Source: Atriophallophorus winterbourni (taxonomy: Eukaryota; Platyhelminthes; Trematoda; Plagiorchiida; Microphallidae). Taken from it: DNA of 64,000 nt. A program made the position numbers and the translations under genes. The DNA is taken from contig JACCGJ010000665.1 of the NCBI GenBank assembly GCA_013407085.1, positions 1 to 64,000 on the forward strand, given 5' to 3'. Each line of letters starts with the position of its first letter. Within the stretch, counting starts at the first letter, position 1. This document shows, piece by piece, positions 57,201 to 64,000 of this stretch. Under the pieces are notes generated by a model. That model saw nothing but the letters and a program-made list of their open reading frames with translations. It had not been told where the DNA came from and did no database searches.

Positions 57201-60200
57201 ACCTTGGAATTGACCGCTCGGGTTTGTTCATTTCCTTAACAGCGGAGTGTAACCAAGTTAAAGGAAAATAAAAAAAATGTGACCGGAAGCTTAATTATTA
57301 GGGCTCGAATCAATTAGTCTCAACACTACATCCACCAGCGGTTACTTATGAAGTATGCATACATCAAGAAACCTTCGGTATGGCCCTTGACACTCGATAA
57401 CTAATCCACTTGAAAAGGTCAAAAGATCAGGACGAATAGCAACAGTGTTCTAGATAACAAAACATATTGTTCAGTTATTCGAGGCATATTTTAATGATCC
57501 TTGATAATTTCGCGAACCGTGTCACGCAGTGCTGCGACGACAAATGACGCATAACGTGAATACACAATCGATGAAATCGAACAAACCATAACCAAGATAA
57601 ATAATTGCGGCATTCGAACATCGGGAGGTCGGGAATGAACCTTGGCTTGGTAAGATGGTTTGTGTAACTGTGAAATGCTGAGTGGTTTCCTCCTGGCACG
57701 ATCAGTAGCTCATGCCAAAGAATAGAGGCCAAACGGAAATGACCATGAATAGGTCAAGCGTCTTGGCTGTAGCCCATGGAACCGTCGAGAAATATAAGAT
57801 TCAGCATCATGTAAATACCAAGCAAAAAAACAAAATGATTACATGCTAATTCGGATCGTTTACCATACCGCACACAACCGGATGGGTACGCAAAAACAGG
57901 TTAATGTTGATATTATATTTAAAGAGTTTCTAGCTGAAAAGCTCTCTGTCACCCGGACCTCACTTCAGGCCAATGTAGGCAAGCTTTGAGCAAGAGTGTA
58001 AGAAGTTGACGGTCCATCCACATTATTATTCGACGTGTATCTGACGTATGCACAGATAAGAACGGGTCCGTGAGCAGCATACCGACTCAGTTTAGGTAGA
58101 GGCTGTGTTGACCATATATTCGACAAAATATAAACAGAATGTAATGGATCAGGTACGTTGTCGTGCCCTGGCAGGAATATCGCGCAACCAGTAAATCCGC
58201 AAGCACAACGAGTTATTGCTGCAAACAAGGAGGCGATTGTAAGTTGACAAACGATCATCATTTCCGCGGCAACATACCAATGTAGTAAGCACAGCTGTAA
58301 GAGCGGACAACTTCATGGGTATAAAAATATTGAGTGGATACCCTCTCAAATAGACCAGTGCATTAATCATAGAAACATTCATGCCACTAGCACGTGTAGG
58401 CGATAGACCTAGTTCGTACGCATTGCCGCCCTTCTCAGAAGGAACCAGTGTTTGACACAAAATGATTTTGGTTGTCGTGGATTCGATCGCACGCGTTTAA
58501 CTTACTTTTTGCAACGTTCACAATAGTATTTATTCTCTCCGTTCAGTTCAGCCACTGAGAAGTAATCAGCCAAGCAATCGGTCAAAGTCAATGCGGGACG
58601 GGCTAACCAACTGAAACAAAACGAAATGAACCACGAGTGAAGTTCAACTACAATGCATGCAATACCAAACGCATATCATTCAAACGAAAATACCTAAATA
58701 GATGGGGAGAGTAAAACTTGAGAAAATACGGAATTTATAGAACGGAAATCATAAGCCGATTGCAATGACATGGCTACACCTCGAATGAAACGTATACTCA
58801 ATTAAAATCCTCGTTCGCATGCATTTCCATCATGCACACTCAATCACGTTTCGAGAACGAGTATACCGACTCGAGCACGACAGCTTCCATGTAGTTTTTT
58901 TACACACGGTCGTATCATAACAAGCTTTCTGGTCACGTTACAACACACAAGATTAATCAAACACTCTACTGCATACGATTCTGAGCCATATCTTTGAGAA
59001 GTCGAAACGCGCGGAATTCAGTCAGAATGACGAGTCGCCAAAACGAGAACAAGTTTGGTTGTCAAAACCTTTGCCTGCTTGAGCTCATACAGGCTGGTAT
59101 GTATGAACTGATAGTATGTATGTATGTATGAAAGCACAAGCCTGATCCAGGCAAAGTGCCGCACAGTCAGAGACTGCACGTGGGCTGATATACTGTCAGG
59201 TTGCCCAGGCCTAGACAGATATGACAAAAGTAATAGAAAGAAAAAAGAAATGGTAGTGAGACTCCAGCGTGTTTCAGCATGCAGCTCACTACCGGTGGCC
59301 AATCAATTTAGCACGATGTTAGCCGCACAGCACAGCAATACTGCACGATTGCACATCCGTGCAGGCTGGAAATTGTTTAGAGCCATTGGTGCTTGCTAGA
59401 TTCTCGGCTTCACACGATCATCCATGTATGTATGTATGTTTTAAAGCGCAAGCCTGCTCCAGGCAAAGTGCCGTGCAGTTAGAGACTGCACATGGGCTAA
59501 GATACTGCCAGGTTGCTTAGGCCTACACAGATACGACAAAGAAAAAAGAAATGGTAGTGAGACTCCAGCGTGTTTCAGCATGCAGCTCACTACCGGTGGC
59601 CAATCAATTTAGCACGGTGTTAGCCACACAGCACATACGTACTGCATGATCATTCATAGCAATCATTGTTACGTGCACGGGTGAAAAGCATCTCATAATC
59701 GCTAACTACCGCATGAAAAAGCAGACAATTTTGTAATTTGGTGATAGGGCTGCTTACTTAATAACAGCCATGAAACATGTAAACCGTAGCATCGTATTAC
59801 GGAATAAACGGAAGATCGTAGTGAGCTGCGTGTTACATTCCACACGCAGGTGACGTTAAAGAACAACAACGTTACCTAAACGAGCTGTACAAAAGTCCGT
59901 TTGTATCAAAACCGTGTATTACACGGTTCTAAACTCGGAATGACGTCGTTGTAAGTGTGGCAAGACTCTAACTTGGCTCAAGCAGATGAAGGTGTTGACT
60001 GTTAAACGGACTGCGGTTAGTGCGTTCTGCCTCTCAGGTTGGGGTCCAAGAGATCAAAATTCGCAGTGGCTTCTTGCCCTTAGTGATATGGCTCAAAATC
60101 GTGTTCACTGGCGGACTTGTTGTTGTTGACATCTTGGTGTTTGATTAATCTTGTCTGCTGTTAAGTGAATTGACAAGGAAGCAATGTAATGGTGTGTGAC

Positions 60201-63200
60201 AGTGAAAGCCGCATGGTATATGTATGAGAGCACAAGCCTGATCCAGGCAAAGTGCCACACAGTCAGAGACTGCACGTGGGCGATATTACTGTCAGGTTGC
60301 CCAGAACTAGACAGATATGAGAAATAGAGAGAGAATAAAGATGGTAGTGAGACTCCAGCGTGTTTCAGCATGCAGCTCACTACCCGTGGCCAATCAATTT
60401 AGCACATCCGTGCCGCAAGGAAGCTTTCATGATACCGGTTAAATGCTGTACGTGATGATGATGAGGATGACGACTATATAAGTGAGTCCTAATCATAAAT
60501 CGCAAATGCTTGACCTGTTGTTTACAACTACAAGGAGTTATGTTGATTATAATCGAAACAATCGGGTGCTGTTTATACCGAGAAGGAAAATGACGGAACT
60601 AACAGTGACAATGCGACCGCAGCAAATTCACGATCCATCCCAAATTGCGTAAAAATGTTAAAGAATCATTAAAGGACAGGAACCTCACCCTTGGAGATCA
60701 ACAAGGCGGGCAATGATCCACGCGAAACTCAGAGCGAACAATCCAAATAGTTGCAAGATCAGGCGCCTGGCCAGCGGCATTGTCCGGTCGGACAGCTGTT
60801 CGAGAGGATAGCTCAATGGCATGCGGCGAGTGGATAGTTCTTTGCCTAAAGAAGGCGTTGTAGGTGATGCTGCAGAAGGACAACTTGAAAAGGAAACTGT
60901 GGACTCGATAGGGCTTGCTCGAGGGGATTTAAAATGGTCCGATGAACGGTTACAATCAGGCTTAACGAGTGATAGGGAAAGGTCGAGAAACGGTTCCATT
61001 CGACGGGAAACCTGAGAATCAAGAAAGAACAGGAAATTTAGGAATCATTTTGTAAGCGACCAAATCCAAAAAGGGTAAGAACAAACATACCTGATTGCAC
61101 GATAGACAACGCACAGCGTTAATCATTTTTCCTTGAAAGACGTCAGTGATAATACTGAGGGTAGCATCCGTGGGAGCGGACATTCCTAAACATGTTAGAT
61201 GGAAAGTTACACGTTTGCGATCATCATTAATAGTTTGAGTAAAAGAACGACAACATCGGTGTACCAGAAATAATCGTAGGCATTGTTTTCAGATATGCGC
61301 ACAGCCAGTTAGTCAAACATCCATTATTGATAGTGTAAATCCAGTATCGTAAGCATCAAAATAAGCTTAGGCTTAACGTGAGGGTATTCAACAAAAGAAC
61401 ACCGCCATAGCTTAATTGACTTAATGGCACATTCGAACTCCCTTTGATTGAAAGCACCCAAATAAACAGCAGTTACTTATCAAAAAATCATACCAGTCAG
61501 TTTACTCTCCCAAGCTGATTGATTTTTGTCTAGGTTACGAAAACGCGCTAGGATAAAGCCTAGGTTTTGCAACAATTTACATAAATCTTCAAGGCTCACT
61601 GAACCTGATCTTACTGTCTCCATCTGATGAAGGCAAACAGCCAGAAACCGGTAGCGGTGTGTAAGGGATTGGAATGTGAGCACAACAATTACATAAAACT
61701 TATTTATTAAAAGCAATTGTCAAAATTATAGGTCAGCTCCCAGAAAACATCACCGCTAGCAATACGTAGTGCGAACAATGATTCGCACACGCGCGGAATT
61801 TAAACAAGGAAATTCAACAATCACACGCGGTGCTGGTGAATAACATGAGTGAAAACCAGACAAAGGGTAGACAATGCTAGAAACTCACCGACATCGCCTG
61901 AGTTATCAGGAAAAGTGCATGTTCCAAGCTGCGATGAGGCCGATTGAGAAACTGATATGTGGACGTTTTGTTCCGATTTAAGGGGACTCGTCGCGCTACG
62001 TTTGGGTTCTGCGATCGGAAGGAAAAGGGAAATCCAAATGGATTACATAATCAAATCCCAAATGCTAGAGTCGAGCATACCTAAAACTATACCAGAAATC
62101 TTTCCTGTGCTTTCTCTGAGTAGCTGAAGCATCAGCAAGGGTAAGAAGAATCAAATATTCTCATTTTGTGAAAAACAATCAGAATGAACACATCACTGTA
62201 CGTAGGCAACTGGTCTAATCGCAGTTAGACTATCCACTACATCACAAGTTCAGCGAATGCATGAAAGAGATCAACAATCCAGTTCAGATACTTTGCAAAA
62301 CGGAAATATGAGTGAACATGTGGGAAGCAACCTGAATCAATGTAAACAAGAAGTAAAGCACCCTGTTGATGGAATTATAGTCATCGGTCCAAAAACAGTT
62401 CCTGCTGTAATAGGTAGCGTACCAGACGCGCAGAGGAGATGAGAAAACACAAATAGATTTCTGTTGTTAGGGCAGGTTTTTATACATGCATCTATGACAT
62501 GACAAGTTTGGAGTCGGGTAAATTGGCATATAGCCATATGCACCTCGCATGGACTACACAGACAGGTAACAACACAAAATATTAGAAACACTTCAATCAG
62601 TTCTTGATTACAGGCATTTTACCGGTGGAAATAAATATGGTATGGTGTGGTATGAAAGCACAAGCCTGATCCAGGCAAAGTGCCGCACAGTCAGAGACTG
62701 CACGTGGGCTAAGATACTGTCAGGTTGACCAGGCCTAGACAGATATGAGGGGGGGAAATGGAAATAGAAATGGTAGTGAGACTCCAGCGTGTACTCGCAT
62801 GCAGCTCACTACCGTTGGCCAATCAGTTTAGCACGATGTTAGCCGCACAGCACAGAAATGCTGCACGATTGCACATCCGTGCATATATAAATATAGCATC
62901 ATATTGGTGGTCCAAAACAAAAGTTACGTTGATTACGTTGAGTTACATGAATTTACAGTTTGCTTGTAAACGATGGATGAAAGATAACTCAAGTTTTCAA
63001 CGCCTTCAAGTGTATGAGTGTTCGATTTTAATGGCGCACAAATGATTGAACCGTTTTTAATTTGCCATAATAATTCCCGTGTTAAATTACCGGGTTTTAT
63101 GTTTCTAGCAACTGGGAATGCACAGCAGTCTGACCGGTATCAAGTATCTTGAATAAAATTTGTAAAAACAAAGCAGGAGAAAAATCGTAGTGATAAGTAG

Positions 63201-64000
63201 GATTTAGCATCGCGGGGAAAAACCGATGGGATCGCCGCAATAGAAGAACGAGTGCCATATAACCTCAGTTTGTCGTATTTGCATAGCTTTTAATTTCATA
63301 TGCATTGCTATGAATAAGGAGATGAGCATCGGCGTTATAAACATCAATGGCCCAACGCTAAAACATCTCAGTTTGTTGCCTTTTATCTTATTCACACATC
63401 TTTGTTGATTTCTCATCCAGTTTCGCGTGATAGCCCTAGCCGAACCGCTGCTTATTTCAGCTTGCTCCAACACTGGGGAAGTAAACGTTGCTAGTTGCTT
63501 CACCTTTCCTTGTTCGTTTGATTTTTAATATAATTGCAATACTTTCTCAGACGGATGTGCAATCATCCAGTACTTCTGTGCTGTGCAGCTAATACCGTGC
63601 TAAATTTATTGACCACCGGTAGTGAACTGGATGCTGAAACATACTGGAGTCTCACTACCATTTCTATTTTCGTTCTCATATCTGTCTAGGCCTGGGCAAC
63701 CTGGCAGTATCTTAGCCCACGTGCAATCCACAACTGCGCGGCACTTTGCTTGGATCAGGCTTGTGCTAACATATATACATAGAAGCGTATTTCATGTAAT
63801 TCGATGAAGTGTTGTCAAACAAGTTCTGCTGTTTTGACATCATCAAACGAAATCTTCTCTGTGCGATGAGACTGGTACGCAAACAGTATACTTAAAGAAA
63901 ACGTTGAACTTACCTTGATTGAAGCAATCATGGAGGAAGGAGTTAAGATCATCATTCAAATGATTTAGAAATAGGCGCAAAAATTCTTGCGAATCGTGTT
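41818..64000 (-). CDS. Ubiquitin-specific protease, USP20/USP33 type with two DUSP domains (3' 13 exons; 5' end outside)
   Basis: Exons on the - strand: 64000-63914 (partial), 62008-61889, 61185-61091, 61011-60689, 58610-58506, 56778-56604, 53808-53624, 53487-53424, 52721-52525, 51306-51207, 51127-51025, 47260-46890, 42285-41818. All junctions are GT-AG and every phase matches, giving 796 codons plus stop. The USP core shows DSQEFLRLFL, a zinc ribbon (CLSC and CERC), PEVLCIHLKRF and the His box GGHYVAYAL with WFEFDDDRV. Two DUSP domains follow (FCTCAEPGPICNAEFLCEH; KIPGKIDNSDIV..YGGGP), then a ~200-residue Ser/Asp-rich tail. Family members remove ubiquitin from substrates; the catalytic Cys lies beyond the window. 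The domain order points to USP20/33; which paralogue cannot be told. Introns carry most of the hammerhead and SINE-A repeats. Confidence 0.93.
42286..43515. other. Intronic interval without recognised features
   Basis: Part of the last USP intron. Only a short SINE-A 5' fragment at about 42823-42870 (gctaacagtgctaaattg) stands out. Confidence 0.4.
43519..43719 (-). repeat. SINE-A copy, old
   Basis: All blocks are recognisable but diverged: acacgcctgatct, gagactccagtgtg, gcaatttagcactgtgttag. Confidence 0.65.
43985..44760 (+). pseudogene. RTE-like LINE reverse-transcriptase remnant in a USP intron
   Basis: Reads SSGKQIFDLNDMIARWVEHF (44300-44390), the pre-RT region, then SISILNTTDKLFAKRLLNRL and SAERDLRTRADQGFASGRN (44640-44720), which match the SLLS..DKLFA..LLNRL and DQAGFRPGR motifs. 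Confidence 0.65.
44958..45143 (-). repeat. SINE-A, near complete
   Basis: From atgaaagcacaagcctgatc to ccaatcaatttagcatccc; the 5' terminal ~60 bp are missing. Confidence 0.8.
45259..45930 (-). pseudogene. Penelope-like element: GIY-YIG endonuclease end
   Basis: The 205-codon - strand frame has the Penelope linker (TLPYVQHISEIAARVLRPIG, then IAHKPTSTLRNHF). The GIY-YIG nuclease follows: SNIVYEISCRDCEKNYVGQT and GRKLSTRLHEHQ, with YEI..YVG, the catalytic Arg and the EH motif. The end reads FLEAWTLNKQIQCNP. An alternative frame covers the N-terminal part (45450-45932), suggesting a frameshift. The reverse transcriptase of the element is absent, so this is a 5'-truncated copy. Confidence 0.85.
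46165..46260 (+). repeat. R4 fragment
   Basis: cgtgttcactggcgg and gaggaagcttgttatgatgt match the R4 copies at 60095 and 39690. Confidence 0.5.
46360..46465 (-). repeat. SINE-A 3' half
   Basis: gcatgaaagcacaaggctga through gcccaggcctaggtagatat. Confidence 0.75.
46721..46762 (+). ncRNA. Hammerhead ribozyme, core partly damaged
   Basis: Stem I CCTTAC (46721-46726) pairs with GTGAGG (46757-46762). The core CTGATGA (46727-46733) is intact and stem II GTGC/GCAC encloses the AAACA loop. The following GAAA reads CAAC, so activity is doubtful. The cleavage triplet is GTC at 46754-46756. Antisense to the USP gene. Confidence 0.7.
46890..47260 (-). CDS. USP exon: DUSP domain 2 and tail
   Basis: KIPGKIDNSDIVDYGSAAYS, then LLFGIYGGGPTVCVQQPRP closes DUSP 2. 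The remaining ~50 residues are rich in Ser, Asp and Glu. Confidence 0.92.
48003..48058 (+). ncRNA. Degenerate hammerhead ribozyme
   Basis: Distal stem I CTTAC (48003-48007) pairs with GTAAG (48054-48058). The core reads CTAATGA, the loop AAACA remains, GAAA reads AAAA, and CCGGTT replaces CCGGTA. Same subfamily as 56402 and 61610, but probably dead. Confidence 0.6.
48648..48872 (-). repeat. SINE-A, near full length
   Basis: atgaaagcacacgcctgatc through gattgcacatccgtgc. A ~22-bp stretch with ctcactaccggtgg is deleted, which removes half of the main stem. Confidence 0.8.
49000..49700. other. Intronic interval without recognised features
   Basis: Part of the 3.8-kb USP intron; no repeat block or coding signal recognised. 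Confidence 0.4.
49706..50105. repeat. Inverted pair of SINE-A copies, abutting
   Basis: The - strand copy 49706-49859 and the + strand copy 49859-50105 meet at cgttggccac|ggatgtgcaatcg, i.e. 5' end to 5' region. The + copy has about 40 bp of foreign sequence after gctggagac. Confidence 0.8.
50178..50222 (-). repeat. Fragment of the hammerhead repeat 3' flank
   Basis: The reverse complement taagggg..atgtgagcaacacatta matches the sequence following the ribozyme at 48054 and 56402. The catalytic core is absent. Confidence 0.55.
50240..50460 (+). mobile_element. RTE internal-deletion derivative
   Basis: PPTLDELYREIECGNASGDD (in part), the beginning of the RTE reverse transcriptase, is joined at GDDGI directly to GLFSNLKSC, the very C-terminus. 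The usual 3' UTR follows (gtcgacatcgaccgaagga). About 1.5-2 kb of the normal element is missing. Confidence 0.65.
50503..50630 (+). repeat. SINE-A fragment, diverged
   Basis: ttgccacaggtactgaggtg through acctgacattatattagccc. Confidence 0.6.
50634..50897. repeat. Inverted SINE-A pair
   Basis: A short - strand 3' fragment (50634-50684, tatgaaagcacaagcctgat) runs straight into a + strand copy (50685-50897). The latter contains an extra cagccggtgaata shared with 50622-50634, pointing to a local duplication or conversion. Confidence 0.7.
50897..50985 (-). repeat. SINE-A fragment
   Basis: aagtgccgcaaagtcacag and gggctaagatactgtcag are preserved. It ends 40 nt below the nearest USP exon. Confidence 0.6.
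51025..51127 (-). CDS. USP exon: start of DUSP domain 2
   Basis: DYCGVYAISTHWLETWEDFV matches the YCISMQWFREWExFV entry of the second DUSP in USP20/33. Confidence 0.9.
51207..51306 (-). CDS. USP exon: DUSP domain 1, CPCC part
   Basis: FGGGPVIRDFDPCPCCLDTL, then TARQRRELLAF, matching the FGGGPAV..CxxC..xxRR pattern. Confidence 0.9.
51424..51480 (-). repeat. SINE-A fragment, short
   Basis: ggatccagacaaagcaccg and gattgcacgtgggtc. Confidence 0.45.
51928..52022 (+). repeat. SINE-A 3' end
   Basis: ctaggcctgcacaacctcac through gggcttgtgctttcatgtat. Confidence 0.7.
52525..52721 (-). CDS. USP exon: DUSP domain 1, first part
   Basis: YISRPWFVRFCTCAEPGPIC, then NAEFLCEHNRIRPLLAS and QIPEVLWSKL: the typical DUSP start (WxxxFxxFxEPGPIxNxxFLCxHG). 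Confidence 0.92.
53424..53487 (-). CDS. USP exon: linker to the DUSP domains
   Basis: 64 nt encoding KRDSHLNAIRGEANQLLNQY and V. Supported mainly by matching phases on both sides. Confidence 0.75.
53624..53808 (-). CDS. USP exon: His box
   Basis: VTTYDLIGMICHRGNCGGGH, then YVAYALNWHRNSWFEFDDDR and AYVLFYR. It carries the catalytic His and the Asp/Asn-region residues. Confidence 0.95.
53889..53930 (+). ncRNA. Hammerhead ribozyme with one core change
   Basis: A six-pair stem I (CCCTAC 53889-53894 with GTGGGG 53925-53930), core CTCATGA (one change from CTGATGA), stem II GTGC/GCAC with an AAACA loop, GAAA at 53915-53918, ACTGGT and the cleavage triplet GTC at 53922-53924. The core G-to-C change should cripple it. 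Antisense to the USP gene. Confidence 0.75.
54013..54167 (+). repeat. SINE-A, internally deleted
   Basis: gcgtgcaattatgcagta joined to aacacgctggagtctaac, then a diverged 3' half. Confidence 0.6.
54546..54602 (+). repeat. (TATG)n microsatellite
   Basis: Imperfect TATG/TACG units next to the RTE 3' end. Confidence 0.85.
54625..55110 (-). mobile_element. RTE-like LINE 3' end
   Basis: The - strand encodes GHVLRMPTHRSPYSAFFAEP, then GGHSMTWRVGMKKLTIALGS, and continues in another frame to the WLETLR..AANRSQWR C-terminus. An AT-rich 3' UTR and a (CAT)n-type tail follow at 54630-54645. It is the same subfamily as the insertion at 31480-31753. Confidence 0.75.
55667..56075. repeat. Cluster of three SINE-A fragments
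   Basis: A + strand 3' end at 55667-55757, a - strand fragment at 55875-55946 (ggtgccgcacaatcatg, ggtcaggtactgtcag) and a + strand 3' end at 55977-56075. The two + fragments are almost identical over tctgactgtgcggcac-type blocks. Confidence 0.7.
56402..56457 (-). ncRNA. Hammerhead ribozyme, type I, all core residues intact
   Basis: Read on the - strand: distal stem I CUUAC (56457-56453), proximal stem I CCAU (56447-56444), core CUGACGA (56443-56437), stem II UGGC/GUCA with an AAACA loop, GAAA (56423-56420), CCGG, and the triplet GUA (56416-56414). The 3' strand follows as GUGG (56413-56410), which pairs with CCAU, and GUAAG (56406-56402), which pairs with CUUAC. Stem III is only the palindrome ACCGGU. 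It is on the sense strand of the USP pre-mRNA. Confidence 0.85.
56604..56778 (-). CDS. USP exon: LCIHLKRF box
   Basis: LYQLPEVLCIHLKRFRSQSA and VAFPLEGLELKPYL. Ends in phase 0 at GTAAGT. A hammerhead on the same strand lies 147 nt into the following intron. Confidence 0.93.
57000..58500. other. Intronic interval without recognised features
   Basis: USP intron between exons 58506 and 56778. No repeat family from elsewhere in the window was recognised here. Confidence 0.4.
58506..58610 (-). CDS. USP exon: zinc ribbon second half
   Basis: LTLTDCLADYFSVAEL, then NKYYCERCKK: the second CxxC pair of the ribbon. Confidence 0.9.
59098..59361 (-). repeat. Full-length SINE-A with target-site duplication
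   Basis: Flanked by the direct repeat caggctgg at 59090-59097 and 59362-59369. Between them lie a TATG-rich tail, gaaagcacaagcctgatcca and all the internal blocks up to gattgcacatccgtg. Reference copy of about 264 bp. Confidence 0.9.
59424..59651 (-). repeat. SINE-A, near full length
   Basis: Second copy in the same orientation 60 bp on, from atgtatgtatgttttaaagc to gtactgcatgatc. Confidence 0.85.
60095..60475 (+). repeat. R4 copy split by SINE-A
   Basis: Left part 60095-60216 (cgtgttcactggcgg through cagtgaaagccgc) and right part from 60412 (ccgcaaggaagctt) to a gatgatgatgagg tail. Confidence 0.65.
60217..60411 (-). repeat. SINE-A inserted in R4, with target-site duplication
   Basis: Flanked by gccgcatgg (60208-60216) and gccgcaagg (60412-60420), an 8/9 match. 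The uninterrupted R4 at 39700 reads gccacaagg at this point. About 40 bp near the 5' end are deleted. Confidence 0.88.
60689..61011 (-). CDS. USP exon: core linker
   Basis: Begins VSRRMEPFLDLSLSLV, the post-zinc DLSLP element. A Ser/Pro-rich stretch follows, then a hydrophobic segment (LFGLFALSFAWIIARL) where vertebrate USP20/33 carry a similar aromatic-rich stretch. Confidence 0.85.
61091..61185 (-). CDS. USP exon: zinc ribbon first half
   Basis: SIITDVFQGKMINAVRCLSC matches SIISDIFDGxxxSxVxCLTC of USP20/33, with the CxxC pair. The next intron is 79 nt. Confidence 0.9.
61610..61665 (+). ncRNA. Hammerhead ribozyme, type I, core intact
   Basis: Distal stem I CTTAC (61610-61614)/GTAAG (61661-61665), proximal CCAT (61620-61623)/GCGG (61654-61657, one mismatch). 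The core CTGATGA is at 61624-61630, stem II GGC/GCC (61632-61634, 61640-61642) holds the AAACA loop, GAAA is at 61644-61647, then CCGGTA with GTA at 61651-61653. The A-A closing pair of stem II is weak. Antisense to the USP gene. Confidence 0.8.
61889..62008 (-). CDS. USP exon: low-complexity insert in the core
   Basis: EPKRSATSPLKSEQNVHISV (in part), serine-rich, corresponding in position to the variable insert in the USP20/33 core. Phase in 1, out 1. An additional exon between this one and 63914 cannot be excluded. Confidence 0.7.
62010..62640. other. Intronic interval without recognised features
   Basis: USP intron sequence. A 61-codon + strand ORF and an 84-codon - strand ORF show no domain. 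Confidence 0.4.
62639..62886 (-). repeat. Full-length SINE-A with target-site duplication
   Basis: Flanked by ataaatat at 62631-62638 and 62887-62894. The body is close to consensus throughout. Confidence 0.88.
62895..63550. other. Intronic interval without recognised features
   Basis: No coding or repeat signal recognised between the two SINE-A copies. Confidence 0.4.
63551..63780 (+). repeat. SINE-A, near full length
   Basis: From ggatgtgcaatcatccagta to ggatcaggcttgtgctaaca with an atatatacat tail; 133 nt below the window-edge USP exon. Confidence 0.85.
63914..64000 (-). CDS. USP exon (partial at window edge): catalytic core
   Basis: HDSQEFLRLFLNHLNDDLNS fits the QDxQEFLRxLxDxLHEEL box found after the Cys box in USPs. 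Ends with one nucleotide at a GTAAGT donor. Confidence 0.85.

Overview
This is a eukaryotic nuclear window, most likely from a parasitic flatworm (digenean trematode, possibly a liver-fluke relative). That assignment is inference. It rests on widely spaced exons with GT-AG introns, two introns of only 32 and 36 nt, and a mixed load of CR1-like and RTE-like LINEs, a Ty3/gypsy relic, a Penelope-like GIY-YIG fragment and hammerhead-ribozyme repeats. No tRNA, rRNA or CRISPR array was seen.

Three host genes are supported by exon models whose splice phases all close. (1) A DEAD-box RNA helicase on the + strand (3251-10745, 8 exons, 621 codons plus stop), with a basic, serine-rich, presequence-like N-terminus and all the core helicase motifs. 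(2) The catalytic subunit of protein phosphatase 6 on the + strand (35671-39522, 3 exons, 302 aa). (3) The 3' 13 exons (796 codons plus stop) of a USP20/USP33-type ubiquitin-specific protease on the - strand (41818 to beyond 64000). It has a zinc ribbon, the His box and two DUSP domains; the Cys box lies outside the window.

Between and inside these genes most recognisable DNA is retroelement. Window positions 11.4-33.1 kb are a graveyard of LINEs. It holds one nearly full-length CR1-like element with ORF1 and ORF2, several truncated copies, an RTE element, a gypsy element split by a LINE, and a second CR1-like lineage one copy of which is split by an RTE 3' end. The 45 kb region carries the C-terminus of a Penelope-like element.

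The most interesting signal is short and non-coding. Six dispersed repeats have the layout of type I hammerhead ribozymes: CUGANGA core, stem II closed by an AAACA loop, GAAA, a very short palindromic ACCGGU stem III, a GUA or GUC cleavage triplet, and stem I. Two keep the core intact (56402-56457 on the - strand and 61610-61665 on the + strand), and the first lies in the sense strand of a USP intron. A second non-coding family, called SINE-A here (about 260 bp, roughly 30 copies or fragments), ends in a (CATA)n tail. Three copies have 8-9 bp target-site duplications, which identifies it as a retroposon. Two further families, R3 with a (TGAAC)n tail and R4 with a (GAT)n tail, are also present.
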